NCBI GenBank assembly: GCA_951813625.1
Contig: CATOTS010000036.1
Coordinates: 44,579-108,578, forward strand
Source of the DNA: an uncultured Caldilineaceae bacterium
Lineage (GTDB): Bacteria; Chloroflexota; Anaerolineae; Caldilineales; Caldilineaceae
Direction of reading: 5' to 3'
Length of the DNA stretch: 64,000 nt
Shown here: piece by piece, positions 42,999 through 52,426 of the stretch
Layout: each line of letters begins with the position of its first letter
How positions within the stretch are numbered: position 1 is the first letter of the stretch
Program-made: the position numbers and the translations under genes
The notes under the pieces: generated by a model
What the model was told of the DNA's origin: nothing
Database searches by the model: none
What the model saw: only the letters and a program-made list of their open reading frames with translations

Positions 42999-44054
42999 AT
43001 GCCTGTTCACGAAATCGATCGACTGATCATTCACAAGAACCCCCATGCCTATTCATCATGGCCTGATGTGACGGTGCTGAAGAGCGGCGACTGGATCATC
43101 GCTTTTTCCCAGGCCATGAGCCGCCATCAGATCACGCACCGGGATCCCACCTTCCACAATCTCCTCGTACGATCCACAGATCAGGGAAAAACGTGGAGCC
43201 GCTTTCCCCAAGGACTGCCGGGGTATGGCTTCTTTGGGATTGACTGCATCGCCGTCACCGAGTTATCCAGCGGAGAGCTTCTTGCCCACACCGTGCGCGA
43301 TGACTTTGTACCGGTCGACGCGGCCGCGAGAGAGGCCAGATACGCCCACTATCAGCAGCGAGAGCCTTTCCCGTGGGCGTTTCGGCGAATAGGAAGTTAC
43401 GTTATCCGCTCGGTCGACAGCGGTTACACCTGGCAGGAACCGGTCCCGGTGGATGTCTCCCCTTTCGCCACCGGTTTTTCCCCCCGAGCCATAGTCGAGC
43501 TGAGCGACGGCGCGCTCCTGCTGCCCCAATCCGAAGAGACCCTGGACCCGCCGCAAGCGTTTGTCGTCAGGTCGAACGACGGCGGCCGGACGTGGGGAGA
43601 TGTCTCGCTTGTGGCGCAGGATGAGCATGTCGGCTTCTGGGAGCCGGCCTATCTGGCGCTGCCCAGCGGCAAGATCATCGCCATGCTTCGGACGCATGAA
43701 GCGGGAGGCCACTACCTCTACCAGTGTGATTCATTCGATGCCGGCTACACCTGGACGAAGCCCGTAAAGACACCGATGTGGGGCTATCCGGCACATATGC
43801 TGACGTTGCATGATGGGCGCGTGCTGTGTGTCTATGGCCGCCGCCGGCCGCCTTTCGGCATCCGCGCTTGCCTGAGCGCCGACGAAGGGCAGAGTTGGGA
43901 CATTGATGACGAGCTCATTGTCCGCGATGACTTCCCGAACTCTGATCTCGGCTACCCGACCTCCGTTCAACTGGCAGATGGGACGATTTTCACAACTTAC
44001 TACGGTCAAGACGAGGGCGTAACGTGCATTCACGGCAGTTTCTACAGTATCTGA
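42999..44054 (+). CDS. Asp-box (BNR) sialidase-like protein
   Basis: A beta-propeller protein of 351 residues with at least five Asp-box motifs: STDQGKTWS, SVDSGYTWQ, SNDGGRTWG, SFDAGYTWT and SADEGQSWD. It has no signal peptide, so it probably acts in the cytoplasm, perhaps on a sugar imported by the adjacent system. The arginine triad of true sialidases is not clearly seen, and specificity is open; related families include uncharacterised exo-alpha-sialidase-like hydrolases. It lies 16 bp before the sugar-binding protein gene. Confidence 0.82.
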   Translation: MPVHEIDRLIIHKNPHAYSSWPDVTVLKSGDWIIAFSQAMSRHQITHRDPTFHNLLVRSTDQGKTWSRFPQGLPGYGFFGIDCIAVTELSSGELLAHTVRDDFVPVDAAAREARYAHYQQREPFPWAFRRIGSYVIRSVDSGYTWQEPVPVDVSPFATGFSPRAIVELSDGALLLPQSEETLDPPQAFVVRSNDGGRTWGDVSLVAQDEHVGFWEPAYLALPSGKIIAMLRTHEAGGHYLYQCDSFDAGYTWTKPVKTPMWGYPAHMLTLHDGRVLCVYGRRRPPFGIRACLSADEGQSWDIDDELIVRDDFPNSDLGYPTSVQLADGTIFTTYYGQDEGVTCIHGSFYSI

Positions 44055-44070
44055 AAAGGAGGCTAGAGAC

Positions 44071-45435
44071 ATGAAGACCGAGCGCGTTTTCGAGTTGAGG
44101 AAAGCCCGCGGCAGGAAGTCCCTCAGCCGGCGGGGCTTCTTGCGCCTGACAGCGGGATCTACGGCCCTGGCGGGTCTGGCCGCCTGTACGCCGGCGGCAG
44201 CTCCTTCAACGTCTGAAATGGCGGACGAAGCGCCGGCGGCCGCGCCTGAACAGGAGATGCAAGACCTCATCTACTGGAACGATCTGACTGGCCCGGATGG
44301 TGAAATCCAGCAGGCGATTGTGGACCGCTACAATGAAGGGCCGGGCCAGGAGGCCGGCGTCCACATAACGTTTGAGATCTATCCAGGCGACACGCTGTTC
44401 ACCAAGAACATGGCTGCGTATGGCGCTGGCAATCCCATCGACATCCTGCGCGCCAGCGCGCCGCAGACGAACCTGATGGTGGGCAAAGAGATGTTGGTGG
44501 CCCTCGATGATGTCATGGCCGAGGCCGGATTGGACTGGGATGACTTCTACCCCAGCCCCCTGGAAGCCTTTACGATCGACGGCAGACGCTACAGCATCCC
44601 TCAGGAGGTCAGCAACTACACCATATTCTTCAACTCCGATCAGGCCGAGGCGGCCGGCCTGGATGTCCAGAACTTTCCCTCGGATCGGGACGACTTCGTC
44701 GATTGGGTGCAGGCCGTTACCCAGCGCGAGGGTGATAAGTTCGATGTCGTTGGGTTGGTGATTCCCGGTTCAGGCGGTCTTCCGTTTCGATGGTGGTTTC
44801 AACTGGTCTACCAATTCGGTGGATCGTTGCTGACCGAGGATTACTCGCAGGCAAACTTCAACACCGATGCCGGCGGGAGCGCCTGTCAGTTCCTCCTCGA
44901 TTGCTTCGACACCTACAAGATATCGAGCCGGGATATCCTGGACGCCCGCAAGGCGTTCATGTCCCTGTACGGCTCCATTATTCAGGACGGCGCCTGGATG
45001 TCGCCCGCCTTTGCTGAGCAGGAAGGACTGAGTTTCGACACTGCATTGGTGCCAGTGATCGGCAACGATCTGTTCAGCTACGCCATCACCATGGCTGGCG
45101 TAATCATCCGCCACGATCCCGAAGAGGCCGGGCGCGTGGAGGCGTGCGCCCACTTCCTCAAGTGGATGTCCGATGATCCGACCTGGAATATCGAAGTGCC
45201 CACCGTGCCGGTACGGCAATCCATCGGCGAGATGCCGGAATTGCAGCAGATTCCGTACATGAAGCCATTTATCGACCTGGTGCCCTACGGCATTGAAGCG
45301 CCGCCCATTGCACAATTCGGGGAGATAAGAGGCCGCATCATCGAGATTCTTGACTCGGTGTGGGCCACAGACATGTCGGTAACGGACGGTCTCGCCCGGG
45401 CGGAAGAGCAGGTGAACGATATTCTGGCCGGTTAG
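44071..45435 (+). CDS. Family-1 ABC sugar-binding lipoprotein, Tat-type signal
   Basis: Extracytoplasmic binding protein of 454 residues for a carbohydrate importer. The signal has SRRGFLRLTAG (Arg20-Arg21) and a lipobox GLAAC (Cys39). The mature protein shows MalE-like features such as DLIYWNDLTGPDGEIQQAIV and YSIPQEVSNYTIFFNSD. AAAGGAGG precedes the ATG. It is followed by a strong stem-loop and two MalF/MalG-type permeases. Confidence 0.9.
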   Translation: MKTERVFELRKARGRKSLSRRGFLRLTAGSTALAGLAACTPAAAPSTSEMADEAPAAAPEQEMQDLIYWNDLTGPDGEIQQAIVDRYNEGPGQEAGVHITFEIYPGDTLFTKNMAAYGAGNPIDILRASAPQTNLMVGKEMLVALDDVMAEAGLDWDDFYPSPLEAFTIDGRRYSIPQEVSNYTIFFNSDQAEAAGLDVQNFPSDRDDFVDWVQAVTQREGDKFDVVGLVIPGSGGLPFRWWFQLVYQFGGSLLTEDYSQANFNTDAGGSACQFLLDCFDTYKISSRDILDARKAFMSLYGSIIQDGAWMSPAFAEQEGLSFDTALVPVIGNDLFSYAITMAGVIIRHDPEEAGRVEACAHFLKWMSDDPTWNIEVPTVPVRQSIGEMPELQQIPYMKPFIDLVPYGIEAPPIAQFGEIRGRIIEILDSVWATDMSVTDGLARAEEQVNDILAG

Positions 45436-45454
45436 GCTCAAGCGAGCAAAGGGG

Positions 45455-45489
45455 GCGTGTTGCGTATCCGGCCTGGGTACGCAACACGC
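45455..45489 (+). other. Stem-loop after the sugar-binding protein gene
   Basis: A perfect 12-bp inverted repeat (45455-45466 with 45478-45489), extendable by three more pairs including one G-U. There is no T-tract. It is positioned like the stem-loops after the other two binding-protein genes. Confidence 0.75.
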
Positions 45490-45525
45490 GACCTGGCAGG
45501 ATCGACTCCACACAGGGTGTGACCA

Positions 45526-46479
45526 ATGACAAGAGCAGCCACCACGAGAGCAGGAGAACAAGGCGGTCCTCTGAAGTTGGCCGGCCGCTTGCTATGGGCG
45601 CGGCTGCGCCCGCAGGAAAAGTCCGAACGGACGGCCTATCTCTTTCTTCTTCCCTACATGCTGTTCTTCGTAGCCTTCGGATTCCTGCCCGTCTTTGTGG
45701 GCTTCTTTGTCAGTCTGACCGACTGGAGCGTGGTCGGGGACTATCAATGGTTGGGTCTGCGTAACTACATCAAGTGGTTGGGAGACAGCCATCTGGTCAA
45801 AGTCACCTTTAACACACTGCGTTACACTCTGCTGAGTGTCCCCAGCGTTGCCGCTGTCAGCCTGGCGATGGCCCTGTATGTAAACAGGAAGCTGGCGGGC
45901 TTTGTATTTTCCAGAATAGTTTTTTTTGCGCCCTACGTGGTCGCGGTCACGGTCACCGCCCTGCTCTGGAAGTGGATTCTCGAGACCGATTTCGGCGTGC
46001 TGAACTACTATCTCATGCAGCTTGGCGTTCCCGCCATCCCCTGGCTTACCACAGTTCGATGGGCCATGGTGGCGCTGGTCATCACCAAGCTCTGGTGGGA
46101 TGCCGGCTTCAGCATGGTCATCTTTCTGGCCGGTTTACAGGATATTCCGGCGGATTTGTACGAAGCCGCACGCATTGACGGCGGCAACAGCTGGCGCCTG
46201 TTTTGGCACATCACGTTTCCACTTTTGCGGCCGGTCACCAGCCTTGTGATCACATTTAATCTGATCATGTGCATGCAGACGTTCAGCACCATGTTCCTGA
46301 TGACAGAGGGAGGGCCGGCCGGCTCGACCACGACCGTAGTTTATGAGATTTACCAACAGAGTTTCGCCCAGTTCAAGATGGGCTACGGATCCGCATTGTC
46401 CTTCTTGTTGTTTCTGGCTATACTCGCTATGACCCTTCTCCTGTTCAGGCTGTTCCCGGAGCGGGTGGACGTGGACTAG
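45526..46479 (+). CDS. ABC sugar importer permease (MalF/UgpA-like)
   Basis: Six-helix permease of 317 residues. A basic cytoplasmic N-terminus of about 40 residues precedes the first helix (SERTAYLFLLPYMLFFVAFG). The EAA motif is YEAARIDGGNSWRLFWHITF. It forms a heterodimer with the next gene product for uptake of the ligand bound by the family-1 binding protein. The ATPase subunit is not encoded nearby. Confidence 0.93.
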   Translation: MTRAATTRAGEQGGPLKLAGRLLWARLRPQEKSERTAYLFLLPYMLFFVAFGFLPVFVGFFVSLTDWSVVGDYQWLGLRNYIKWLGDSHLVKVTFNTLRYTLLSVPSVAAVSLAMALYVNRKLAGFVFSRIVFFAPYVVAVTVTALLWKWILETDFGVLNYYLMQLGVPAIPWLTTVRWAMVALVITKLWWDAGFSMVIFLAGLQDIPADLYEAARIDGGNSWRLFWHITFPLLRPVTSLVITFNLIMCMQTFSTMFLMTEGGPAGSTTTVVYEIYQQSFAQFKMGYGSALSFLLFLAILAMTLLLFRLFPERVDVD

Positions 46480-46494
46480 CGGGGAAAGGGCCCC

Positions 46495-47346
46495 ATGTTC
46501 ATTCGGATTCTGGGTAGGCGCGTTTCGCCGGGGATCCTGGCGCTCTGGCTGACTGGGATGACCATTTCGATCCTTTGGGGCATGCCGCTGGTCTGGATGG
46601 TTTCCACTTCGCTGAAGCCTGAAGGGCAGATCATGCGCTACCCGATCGAGTGGCTTCCCCGTCAAGTCAGCTGGGAAAACTACCAGATCGTCTTCAACTA
46701 TCCGGTCCTGCGATGGTTCTGGAACAGCCTCTTTGTTGCCATGGCAACGACCGTGCTGGTCGTCTTTTTCAGCGCCATGGCCGGCTATGCCTTAGCCAGG
46801 ATGAGGTTCTGGGGGCGCAGCTTCGTTTTCGGCGTGATACTTTCCTCTCGAATGATCCCCGGCGCCGTTGCTCTCATACCTCTCTACCTGATTATTGCCA
46901 GATTTCGACTGCTCGATACATATCTGGCGCTGATTATGCCGGCTGTGGCCAGCACGTTGGGCGTTTACCTTTTTCGACAGTTTTTCTTTTCGCTGCCCCG
47001 CGAACTGGAGGATGCCGCCCTGATCGATGGCTGCGGGCGCTTTGGTCTGTTCTTCAGGATCGCGCTTCCCCTGGCCATACCGGCCCTTCTGACGGTTTCC
47101 ATCATTACGTTCGTCGCCAGCTGGAACGATTTCCTGTGGCCTCTTCTGGTCACGAGCACCGACACCGCAACTACTATGCCGGTTGGTATGATGAAGTTCA
47201 ACCCGCGCACCGCGGGCATCAGGCGGATGACATATGGTGTGGCCATGGCAGGCGTGACAATTCAAAGTCTTCCTACTTTGGTCATGTTCTTTCTCCTGCA
47301 GAGACACTTCGTGCAGGGCGTCACCCGTACCGGCCTGAGAGGGTAA
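46495..47346 (+). CDS. ABC sugar importer permease (MalG/UgpE-like)
   Basis: Second sugar permease, 283 residues, six helices. The EAA motif is EDAALIDGCGRFGLFFRIAL, and the N-terminal GMPLVWMVSTSLKPEGQI is characteristic of MalG-type proteins. It starts 15 bp after the previous stop. It is the last intact gene of the plus-strand locus; a decayed oxidoreductase follows. Confidence 0.93.
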   Translation: MFIRILGRRVSPGILALWLTGMTISILWGMPLVWMVSTSLKPEGQIMRYPIEWLPRQVSWENYQIVFNYPVLRWFWNSLFVAMATTVLVVFFSAMAGYALARMRFWGRSFVFGVILSSRMIPGAVALIPLYLIIARFRLLDTYLALIMPAVASTLGVYLFRQFFFSLPRELEDAALIDGCGRFGLFFRIALPLAIPALLTVSIITFVASWNDFLWPLLVTSTDTATTMPVGMMKFNPRTAGIRRMTYGVAMAGVTIQSLPTLVMFFLLQRHFVQGVTRTGLRG

Positions 47347-47359
47347 GGAGAGAGAGCTT

Positions 47360-47722
47360 ATGAGTAAGCCGTTGCGGGCGGGTTTGATCGGTGGTGGCGG
47401 CGTTGCCGGGGCGTGACTCCAGATCGACCACATCTACCGCTTCGTGCGCAGTTTTCGCCAGGCAAAGGCCATGATGGAAGCCGGCGCAATCGGTGATCTG
47501 CTCGTGATTTCGGGAAAGTGGTAGGGCCTGCGCGCAACCCCGACGGCTATGCCGGACAGTATCAGCTGAATGGCGGCGGTTGGCTGATGGCCCGGGGCAC
47601 TCACCTCTTCGATACTGTTCCGCTTCCACGCCGGAGATCCTGTCGGGAGTTTCGCCGATGTCGAGCGCTGGCGCCCTGGCGTAGACATCGAAGATGCTGA
47701 CACCGGTCTTTTCGGACTACGG
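47360..47722 (+). pseudogene. Gfo/Idh/MocA oxidoreductase remnant
   Basis: The ATG at 47360 with GGAGAGAG upstream begins an intact-looking Rossmann start (LRAGLIGGGGVAGA) but meets TGA at 47414. In the same frame IYRFVRSFRQAKAMMEAG follows up to a TAG at 47522. The rest is spread over other frames: GGGWLMARGTHLFDT, then FADVERWRPGVDIEDADTG. Most of the NAD-binding domain is missing. It was probably the third oxidoreductase of this operon and is now dead. Confidence 0.8.
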
Positions 47723-47724
47723 CC

Positions 47725-48303
47725 GTGGGTCGAGTTCTGGATGTGGGTGGTGGCGTCACCGAATTCGCGCCGGGCTCCCGCGTTCTGACGCCGGGGCGCC
47801 ACGCCACGCATTGTCCCGTAGACCTGACCGACTCCCCTCTGCCGAACGGCTACCTTCAGAAACTGGACGACACTGTGATCGATGAATAGGCGACGTTTGC
47901 ACTAAACGGGGCCACGGCGTTGCACGCAGTCCGGCGGGCGCGCTTGCAAATCAATGAATCAGTGGTTATCTTCGGTGTAGGTGTCGATGGGCAGCTTGTC
48001 ACCGCACTGGCCCGGCTCGCCGGCGCCTTTCCTATCGTCTCAATTGACCTGGTTGAGGAGCGTCTCCAGTTTGCTCGCCACAGCGGGGCGACGCACGCTA
48101 TTAACGCGCGTGCGGAGGATCCGGTGGCGACTGTTCAGAAGTTCACCTCCGGCGGCGCTCAATGTCTCTTTCGCGCCTCAGCCAATCCAAAGGTTTAACA
48201 GACGATATTCGAGGCCGCCGGCCAGCGGGCGATGGTGGTAATGGTTGGCAGCGCACCCGGCACAGCCGAAATCGGGCTCCAAGTCGAGTTGCTACAACGC
48301 GAA
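47725..48303 (+). pseudogene. Zinc-type alcohol dehydrogenase (MDR) remnant, cut by an IS
   Basis: One frame from 47725 reads like a medium-chain dehydrogenase: GGGVTEFAPGSRVLTPGRH, then TALHAVRRARLQINESVV and FGVGVDGQLVTALARLAGA for the Rossmann fold, ending EAAGQRAMVVMVGSAPGTAE. Stops interrupt it at 47887 (TAG) and 48196 (TAA). The N-terminal catalytic domain is mostly gone, and the C-terminus is cut at 48303, where an insertion element begins. It directly abuts the Gfo/Idh remnant. Confidence 0.75.
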
Positions 48304-49757
48304 GGGTGAATCCAGGGTTCTTGGATTTCAGGCGAGTCCGAGTAGTGGGAGTGAATGGTGGGAGGGTTGACTAAGGAGCGTAGCCCGTAGTGCGAGCATA
48401 GCTTGCGCGCCGTGTCGAGACCAGCGCATGCCCGACTGTTTGAGACGTTGTTGAACGACCAGTTTGCAAGCTGACTCGACCGTTCCGCTGCCGATGGGAT
48501 AGCCTGCTTCGCGGAAGAGGCGGTAACGTATACGTCTGCGATTGTGGAAGAGATAGTGCGTTGCGTTGCGCACAGCGTCGGGCAGGGCGTTTCCTCTGGG
48601 ATAAAGCAGTCGGATGTTGCGCACAAGTTGGCGGAGGCTACACTCGATTAAGAGTTGTTTCTGCGCAGAGACCCATGCTGTCGCCTCCTCTGTTTCCGTG
48701 CCGAACCGGTGCTGGGCGATCAGCCACAGTTTTTCGACAACGAGCCACCAGTCGATGATTTCGACACAGTTGCCATAACACATGCGCACGATATTCCAGA
48801 TCCAGGCTGCGCCGTCGTTGACACTGCTCAGATAGCCAGCCTTCTCCACGCCCCGACAACAGGCTTCAGCCCACTGCTGCTGACAAAATTGGCTCGCATC
48901 CCACAACCCGGTCCGATAGCTATGCTCGCTTAACAGGGTGGTTGCTTTGCCTGTCACCCTATCATTCAGATGCCGTATCGCCGGCACCGCTACCGTTTTC
49001 ACCTCTTTCCAACCTTCGCCGCGTATATTGACCATCGCCCCATCCATCGAGATGTTCATGGCCGCACTCGGCGGCTCCGGTATCTCACGCCTGACCTCCC
49101 CTCCCTCCTTACTCGGCATCTCCATCGTTGCCTGCGCTTCTTCCGCCTGGCGCTCTACCAGTTGCCCGCCATACGCTTTGACCAACTCCTGCAGACTACT
49201 CGTGGACAGACCAACATGCGTCAACTCGCTAAACTGGGCCGCAGCCCGCGCATACGAGGGTATCTCTACGCTCATCCGCAGCGCTTGGGCAATCGTCGCC
49301 GGCGTCCAACTACGCCGCGTCAGCTGGAGCCTTCGATCCAGGGGGAATAATCCCTCGCCCACATTGAGGACAACGGTGATAGCCCCGTTCGATCTTTACC
49401 TCCCCTTCGGCATGTAACACCTTCCGCCTCAGCCGACCGCTCGACTTCATCTTCTCCCCACACTCCGAACAGACCACCTCTTCATACCTCCCATCCCCAT
49501 GGTGCTGCACTTATTCCCCCAGCAATTCCCCCATCAACACCTGACGCTGCGGCACCAACTCTGCCGCCATCTCGTCCAACGTAGCCTGCGACTGCTCTGC
49601 TCCCCACGACCACATCCGCTCAAATGCAGCTTCGGCCTTCCCCAAAAACTTCGCCCTCGTCTTTTCCTTGCCCATCTTGACCCCCCTCTCTTTCCCTTTG
49701 ATTATCCTCCCTATAGTCTACACCTCCCTCCCTCTCGCAATATTCTCGGATGCACCC
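48304..49757 (-). mobile_element. ISKra4-like insertion sequence, degenerate
   Basis: About 1.45 kb bounded by short terminal inverted repeats, GGGTGAATCC at 48304-48313 and GGATGCACCC at 49748-49757 (9 of 10 match). It carries one transposase gene on the minus strand. No target-site duplication is visible. It has landed in an already decaying alcohol dehydrogenase gene. Confidence 0.72.
48328..49675 (-). pseudogene. ISKra4-family transposase, interrupted
   Basis: DDE-type transposase. The reading starts at ATG 49675 (MGKEKTRAKF), meets TAA at 49513, and resumes with a zinc-ribbon segment (CSECG, then CPQCGRG). It then changes frame at the run of five C on the minus strand (49345-49341). The catalytic part is intact in the last frame, 49362-48328: SMDGAMVNIRG, SVNDGAAWIW and GSGTVESACK supply the acidic residues. 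One C fewer in the run would restore IIPLDRRLQL. Some relatives use programmed frameshifting between two frames, but the additional TAA argues for decay. Confidence 0.78.
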
Positions 49758-49886
49758 GCCCACCGCAGGGGACTTCCCGGCATCGAAGTCGATCACGCCG
49801 GGATCATCAGGCTCGATGCGGCACTGGGCAAAATCGTCTGAACTAATAGCGGACGGCCGCCCCCTTGGCAGTAGAGGGCCGGCCTG

Positions 49887-50993
49887 TTACCCCACGCGAT
49901 ACTGCTTGAGCAGCTCGTAGTTGGGCGTGATGCCCAACCCGGGGCGACCGGGCGCGGCAACGTAGCCGTCGGCGTCGAGCACCATCGTCTCCTCGAAGAT
50001 CTGCATGCGCAGCGGGTCGACCGTCTCGCGGTAGAACTCGAGGATCAGGCCGTTGGCGATAGCGCAGACGAGGTGGATGTGCACCTCTTGCGCCCCATGG
50101 GGCGCAATCACCAGGTCTTCGGCAGCGGTGAGCGCGGCGACCTGCATGAACTCGGTGATTCCGCCCAGGATCTGCGCGTCGGCGTTGAAGATGGCGGCGG
50201 CTTCGCGCTCGATCAGGTCGCGGAAGCCGTAGCGTGTGTATTCGTTTTCGCCGGTGGCGATTGGAATTGAGGTCGCGCGGGCGATTCGTGCGTGGCCGCG
50301 GTAGTCGTCCGGCGCGACCGGCTCTTCGAACCAGAACGGTTCATATTTTTCGATCTTGCGCGCCAGCTCGGTCGCTTCGTGGGCAGTGTAGGCGTTGTTG
50401 GCGTCGACGAGCAGCTTGATCTCCGGCCCGATCGTATCGCGCACGACCCGCACGCGTTCGACATCCTCGTTGATGGGAACGCCACCCACCTTCATCTTGA
50501 TCGCCTTCGCGCCCAGCGTCAGGTTCTCCTCCATCTCCTCGGCCAGTTCGCGCAGCCCTTTGCCCTCCTCATAGTATCCGCCTGCGATGTAGGCTGGGAT
50601 GCTGTCGCGGTAGCCGCCGAGAAGCTGATAGACAGGCCGGTCCACCGCTTTGCCTATGAGGTCCCACAGTGCGATGTCGATGGCGCTGATCACGCGCGTT
50701 GACAGCCCGCGCCGCCCGACCAGCTTCGGCAGCCACATGTTTTCCCAGATGCGGCGGTAGTTGAACGGGTCTTCGCCGATGACGACCGGTTTGAAGTAGT
50801 CGATGAGCGTAGTCGTAAGGTCGCTGCCCTGGCCCGACGCGGTCCCGCCGCCCCAGCCTACGCCGATGACGCCCTCGTCTGTGTATATGTGAACGAGATT
50901 GAGGCTGACGTCGACGTATGTGTATTTCCCATTGCTGATCGGTTTCGGGCGCGGCCAGGCGTAGCGCTCGACGGTCATATCGGTAATCTTCAT
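49887..50993 (-). CDS. Mandelate racemase/muconate lactonizing (enolase superfamily) enzyme
   Basis: Enolase-superfamily protein of 368 residues, likely a sugar-acid dehydratase. The K-x-K catalytic motif is in AIKMKVGG. Metal ligands are the Asp of VDANNAY, the Glu of WFEEPV and the Glu of ATGENEYT. The histidine of IAPHGAQEVH completes the site. ATG at 50993 is preferred (GGGAATCTGCC upstream); earlier in-frame codons give an unrelated sequence. It is divergent from the epimerase gene across about 310 bp. Confidence 0.88.
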   Translation of the reverse strand: MKITDMTVERYAWPRPKPISNGKYTYVDVSLNLVHIYTDEGVIGVGWGGGTASGQGSDLTTTLIDYFKPVVIGEDPFNYRRIWENMWLPKLVGRRGLSTRVISAIDIALWDLIGKAVDRPVYQLLGGYRDSIPAYIAGGYYEEGKGLRELAEEMEENLTLGAKAIKMKVGGVPINEDVERVRVVRDTIGPEIKLLVDANNAYTAHEATELARKIEKYEPFWFEEPVAPDDYRGHARIARATSIPIATGENEYTRYGFRDLIEREAAAIFNADAQILGGITEFMQVAALTAAEDLVIAPHGAQEVHIHLVCAIANGLILEFYRETVDPLRMQIFEETMVLDADGYVAAPGRPGLGITPNYELLKQYRVG

Positions 50994-51306
50994 GGCAGAT
51001 TCCCTTTCGCCGGGCGGTTGGCCGCGGCTGAGATCGGTGGATTGCAGCGAATATGACTCCGTTATACGCCGAAACGGATCGGATAACAAGAATCGCGCCG
51101 GCCTATCTCCATGAGATGCCCACATGGAACAGGAGCATGGCGTTAGGCGTTGGTTGTTTCGCAGGCAGCGGATGGCATTGAACTTTAGACACGCCGCCTC
51201 CTGTTTGTTACACTGAGAGAAGCCGCGCGCAGGGGTCGGGGCAGGCTTGCGCTGCCCGACCATTTGGAGATTCGTAGGCGCTCGCTGCCAATCGAAAGGA
51301 ATGTTC
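50994..51306. other. Divergent intergenic region
   Basis: About 310 bp between the enolase-superfamily gene (-) and the epimerase gene (+). It must hold both promoters, but no box pair with good spacing stands out, and no RNA or repeat is seen. Confidence 0.5.
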
Positions 51307-52365
51307 ATGAAGATACTGGTTACCGGCGGCACGGGCCGGATCGGCGCCAATCTGGTTACGCGGCTGCTGGCCAAGGGGCACGAGATTCGCAGCTTTGTAT
51401 ACCCCGGCGATGCCAGCCGCGCCGGCAAATTGGATGCGTTGGCCGGCGTGGAGACTGTTGCGGGCGATCTGAGAAACCTGGAGGACGTGCGGCGGGCGGT
51501 CAAGGGCGTGGACGCGATCTACCACTTGGCGGCGGCGTTCGGCGGCCCTTTCGACAACCGCCAGTATTTGGACATAAACGCGATGGGCACGCTCAATCTG
51601 CTGGAGAGCGTGCGCGCCGAGTGCCCCAACCTGCATCGCTTCGTCTACGCCTGCACCGAGGCGGTCTACTGGCGGCTGGAGGATTATGGCCGCTACTTCG
51701 AGGAGCCGATCCGTGAGGAGATGGTGGCGCGTTATCACCAGATGCCTTACTTCCTGACCAAGTGGATCGGGGAGGAGCTGGCGATGGCGTATTACCACCA
51801 GTACGGCGTGCCGGCGACCTCGTTTCGTTTCGCCACTGTGCTGGAACCGAGCGAGTTCTTCAACGCGGCCGGTCTGCCGACGCGTCTGGCCTTGAGCACG
51901 GAAATGGAACGTTACAAGTCGATGGAAAGCGACGACCCGAATACGCAGGCGATGCTCGACGACCTGCGAGCGCAGTGGACGGGCGAAGACCAGCTCCTCC
52001 TGAGCCGCAATCCCAATGGTGTGCCGCACAGGCAACCCTTTTGCGATGTGCGCGATATTGCCCTCGGCCTGATCCTGGGCATCGAGCGCGAGGAGGCGGT
52101 CGGCGAAGAGTTCAATCTGGGCGGCGCGGCGATCCTTGATTGGGGGGAGGCGGTGCCCTGGCTTGCCGAACGATATGGCACCGGCTACGCCGACGCGCGT
52201 CTCCCTTCGGCCAACTATTTTACGCTCGATCTGACAAAGATTAAGACGCGTCTCGGCTATGAGCCGCAGCACGATTTCAAAAGCGTTGTCGAGACAGCCG
52301 AGGCGATCCGCCGCGGGGAAGAGACGGATGTCGTCCCGACCGGGGTGCGCTACGCGGAAGCTTAG
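51307..52365 (+). CDS. NAD-dependent epimerase/dehydratase (extended SDR)
   Basis: Extended short-chain dehydrogenase of 352 residues. The cofactor loop GGTGRIGANL is at the N-terminus and the active-site tyrosine-lysine pair is YFLTK. Family features VDAIYHLAAAFGG and FRFATVLEP are present. ATG at 51307 is chosen over ATG 51301, with AAAGGA suitably spaced. Between two enolase-superfamily genes, it probably acts on a sugar or sugar acid. Confidence 0.87.
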   Translation: MKILVTGGTGRIGANLVTRLLAKGHEIRSFVYPGDASRAGKLDALAGVETVAGDLRNLEDVRRAVKGVDAIYHLAAAFGGPFDNRQYLDINAMGTLNLLESVRAECPNLHRFVYACTEAVYWRLEDYGRYFEEPIREEMVARYHQMPYFLTKWIGEELAMAYYHQYGVPATSFRFATVLEPSEFFNAAGLPTRLALSTEMERYKSMESDDPNTQAMLDDLRAQWTGEDQLLLSRNPNGVPHRQPFCDVRDIALGLILGIEREEAVGEEFNLGGAAILDWGEAVPWLAERYGTGYADARLPSANYFTLDLTKIKTRLGYEPQHDFKSVVETAEAIRRGEETDVVPTGVRYAEA

Positions 52366-52426
52366 CAAGTCTTCTGGACTGTAATTGATTCGGGTTAACC
52401 GCCCCGAGTTTTGCGAAGGAGTCTTG

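Noticed and set aside
41649..43046. A 465-codon minus-strand frame opposite the Gfo/Idh genes
   Set aside because: Shadow frame; both plus-strand genes have ribosome binding sites and complete family motifs.
48295..49766. Target-site duplication of the insertion element
   Set aside because: The bases outside the two terminal repeats do not match each other, so none can be claimed.
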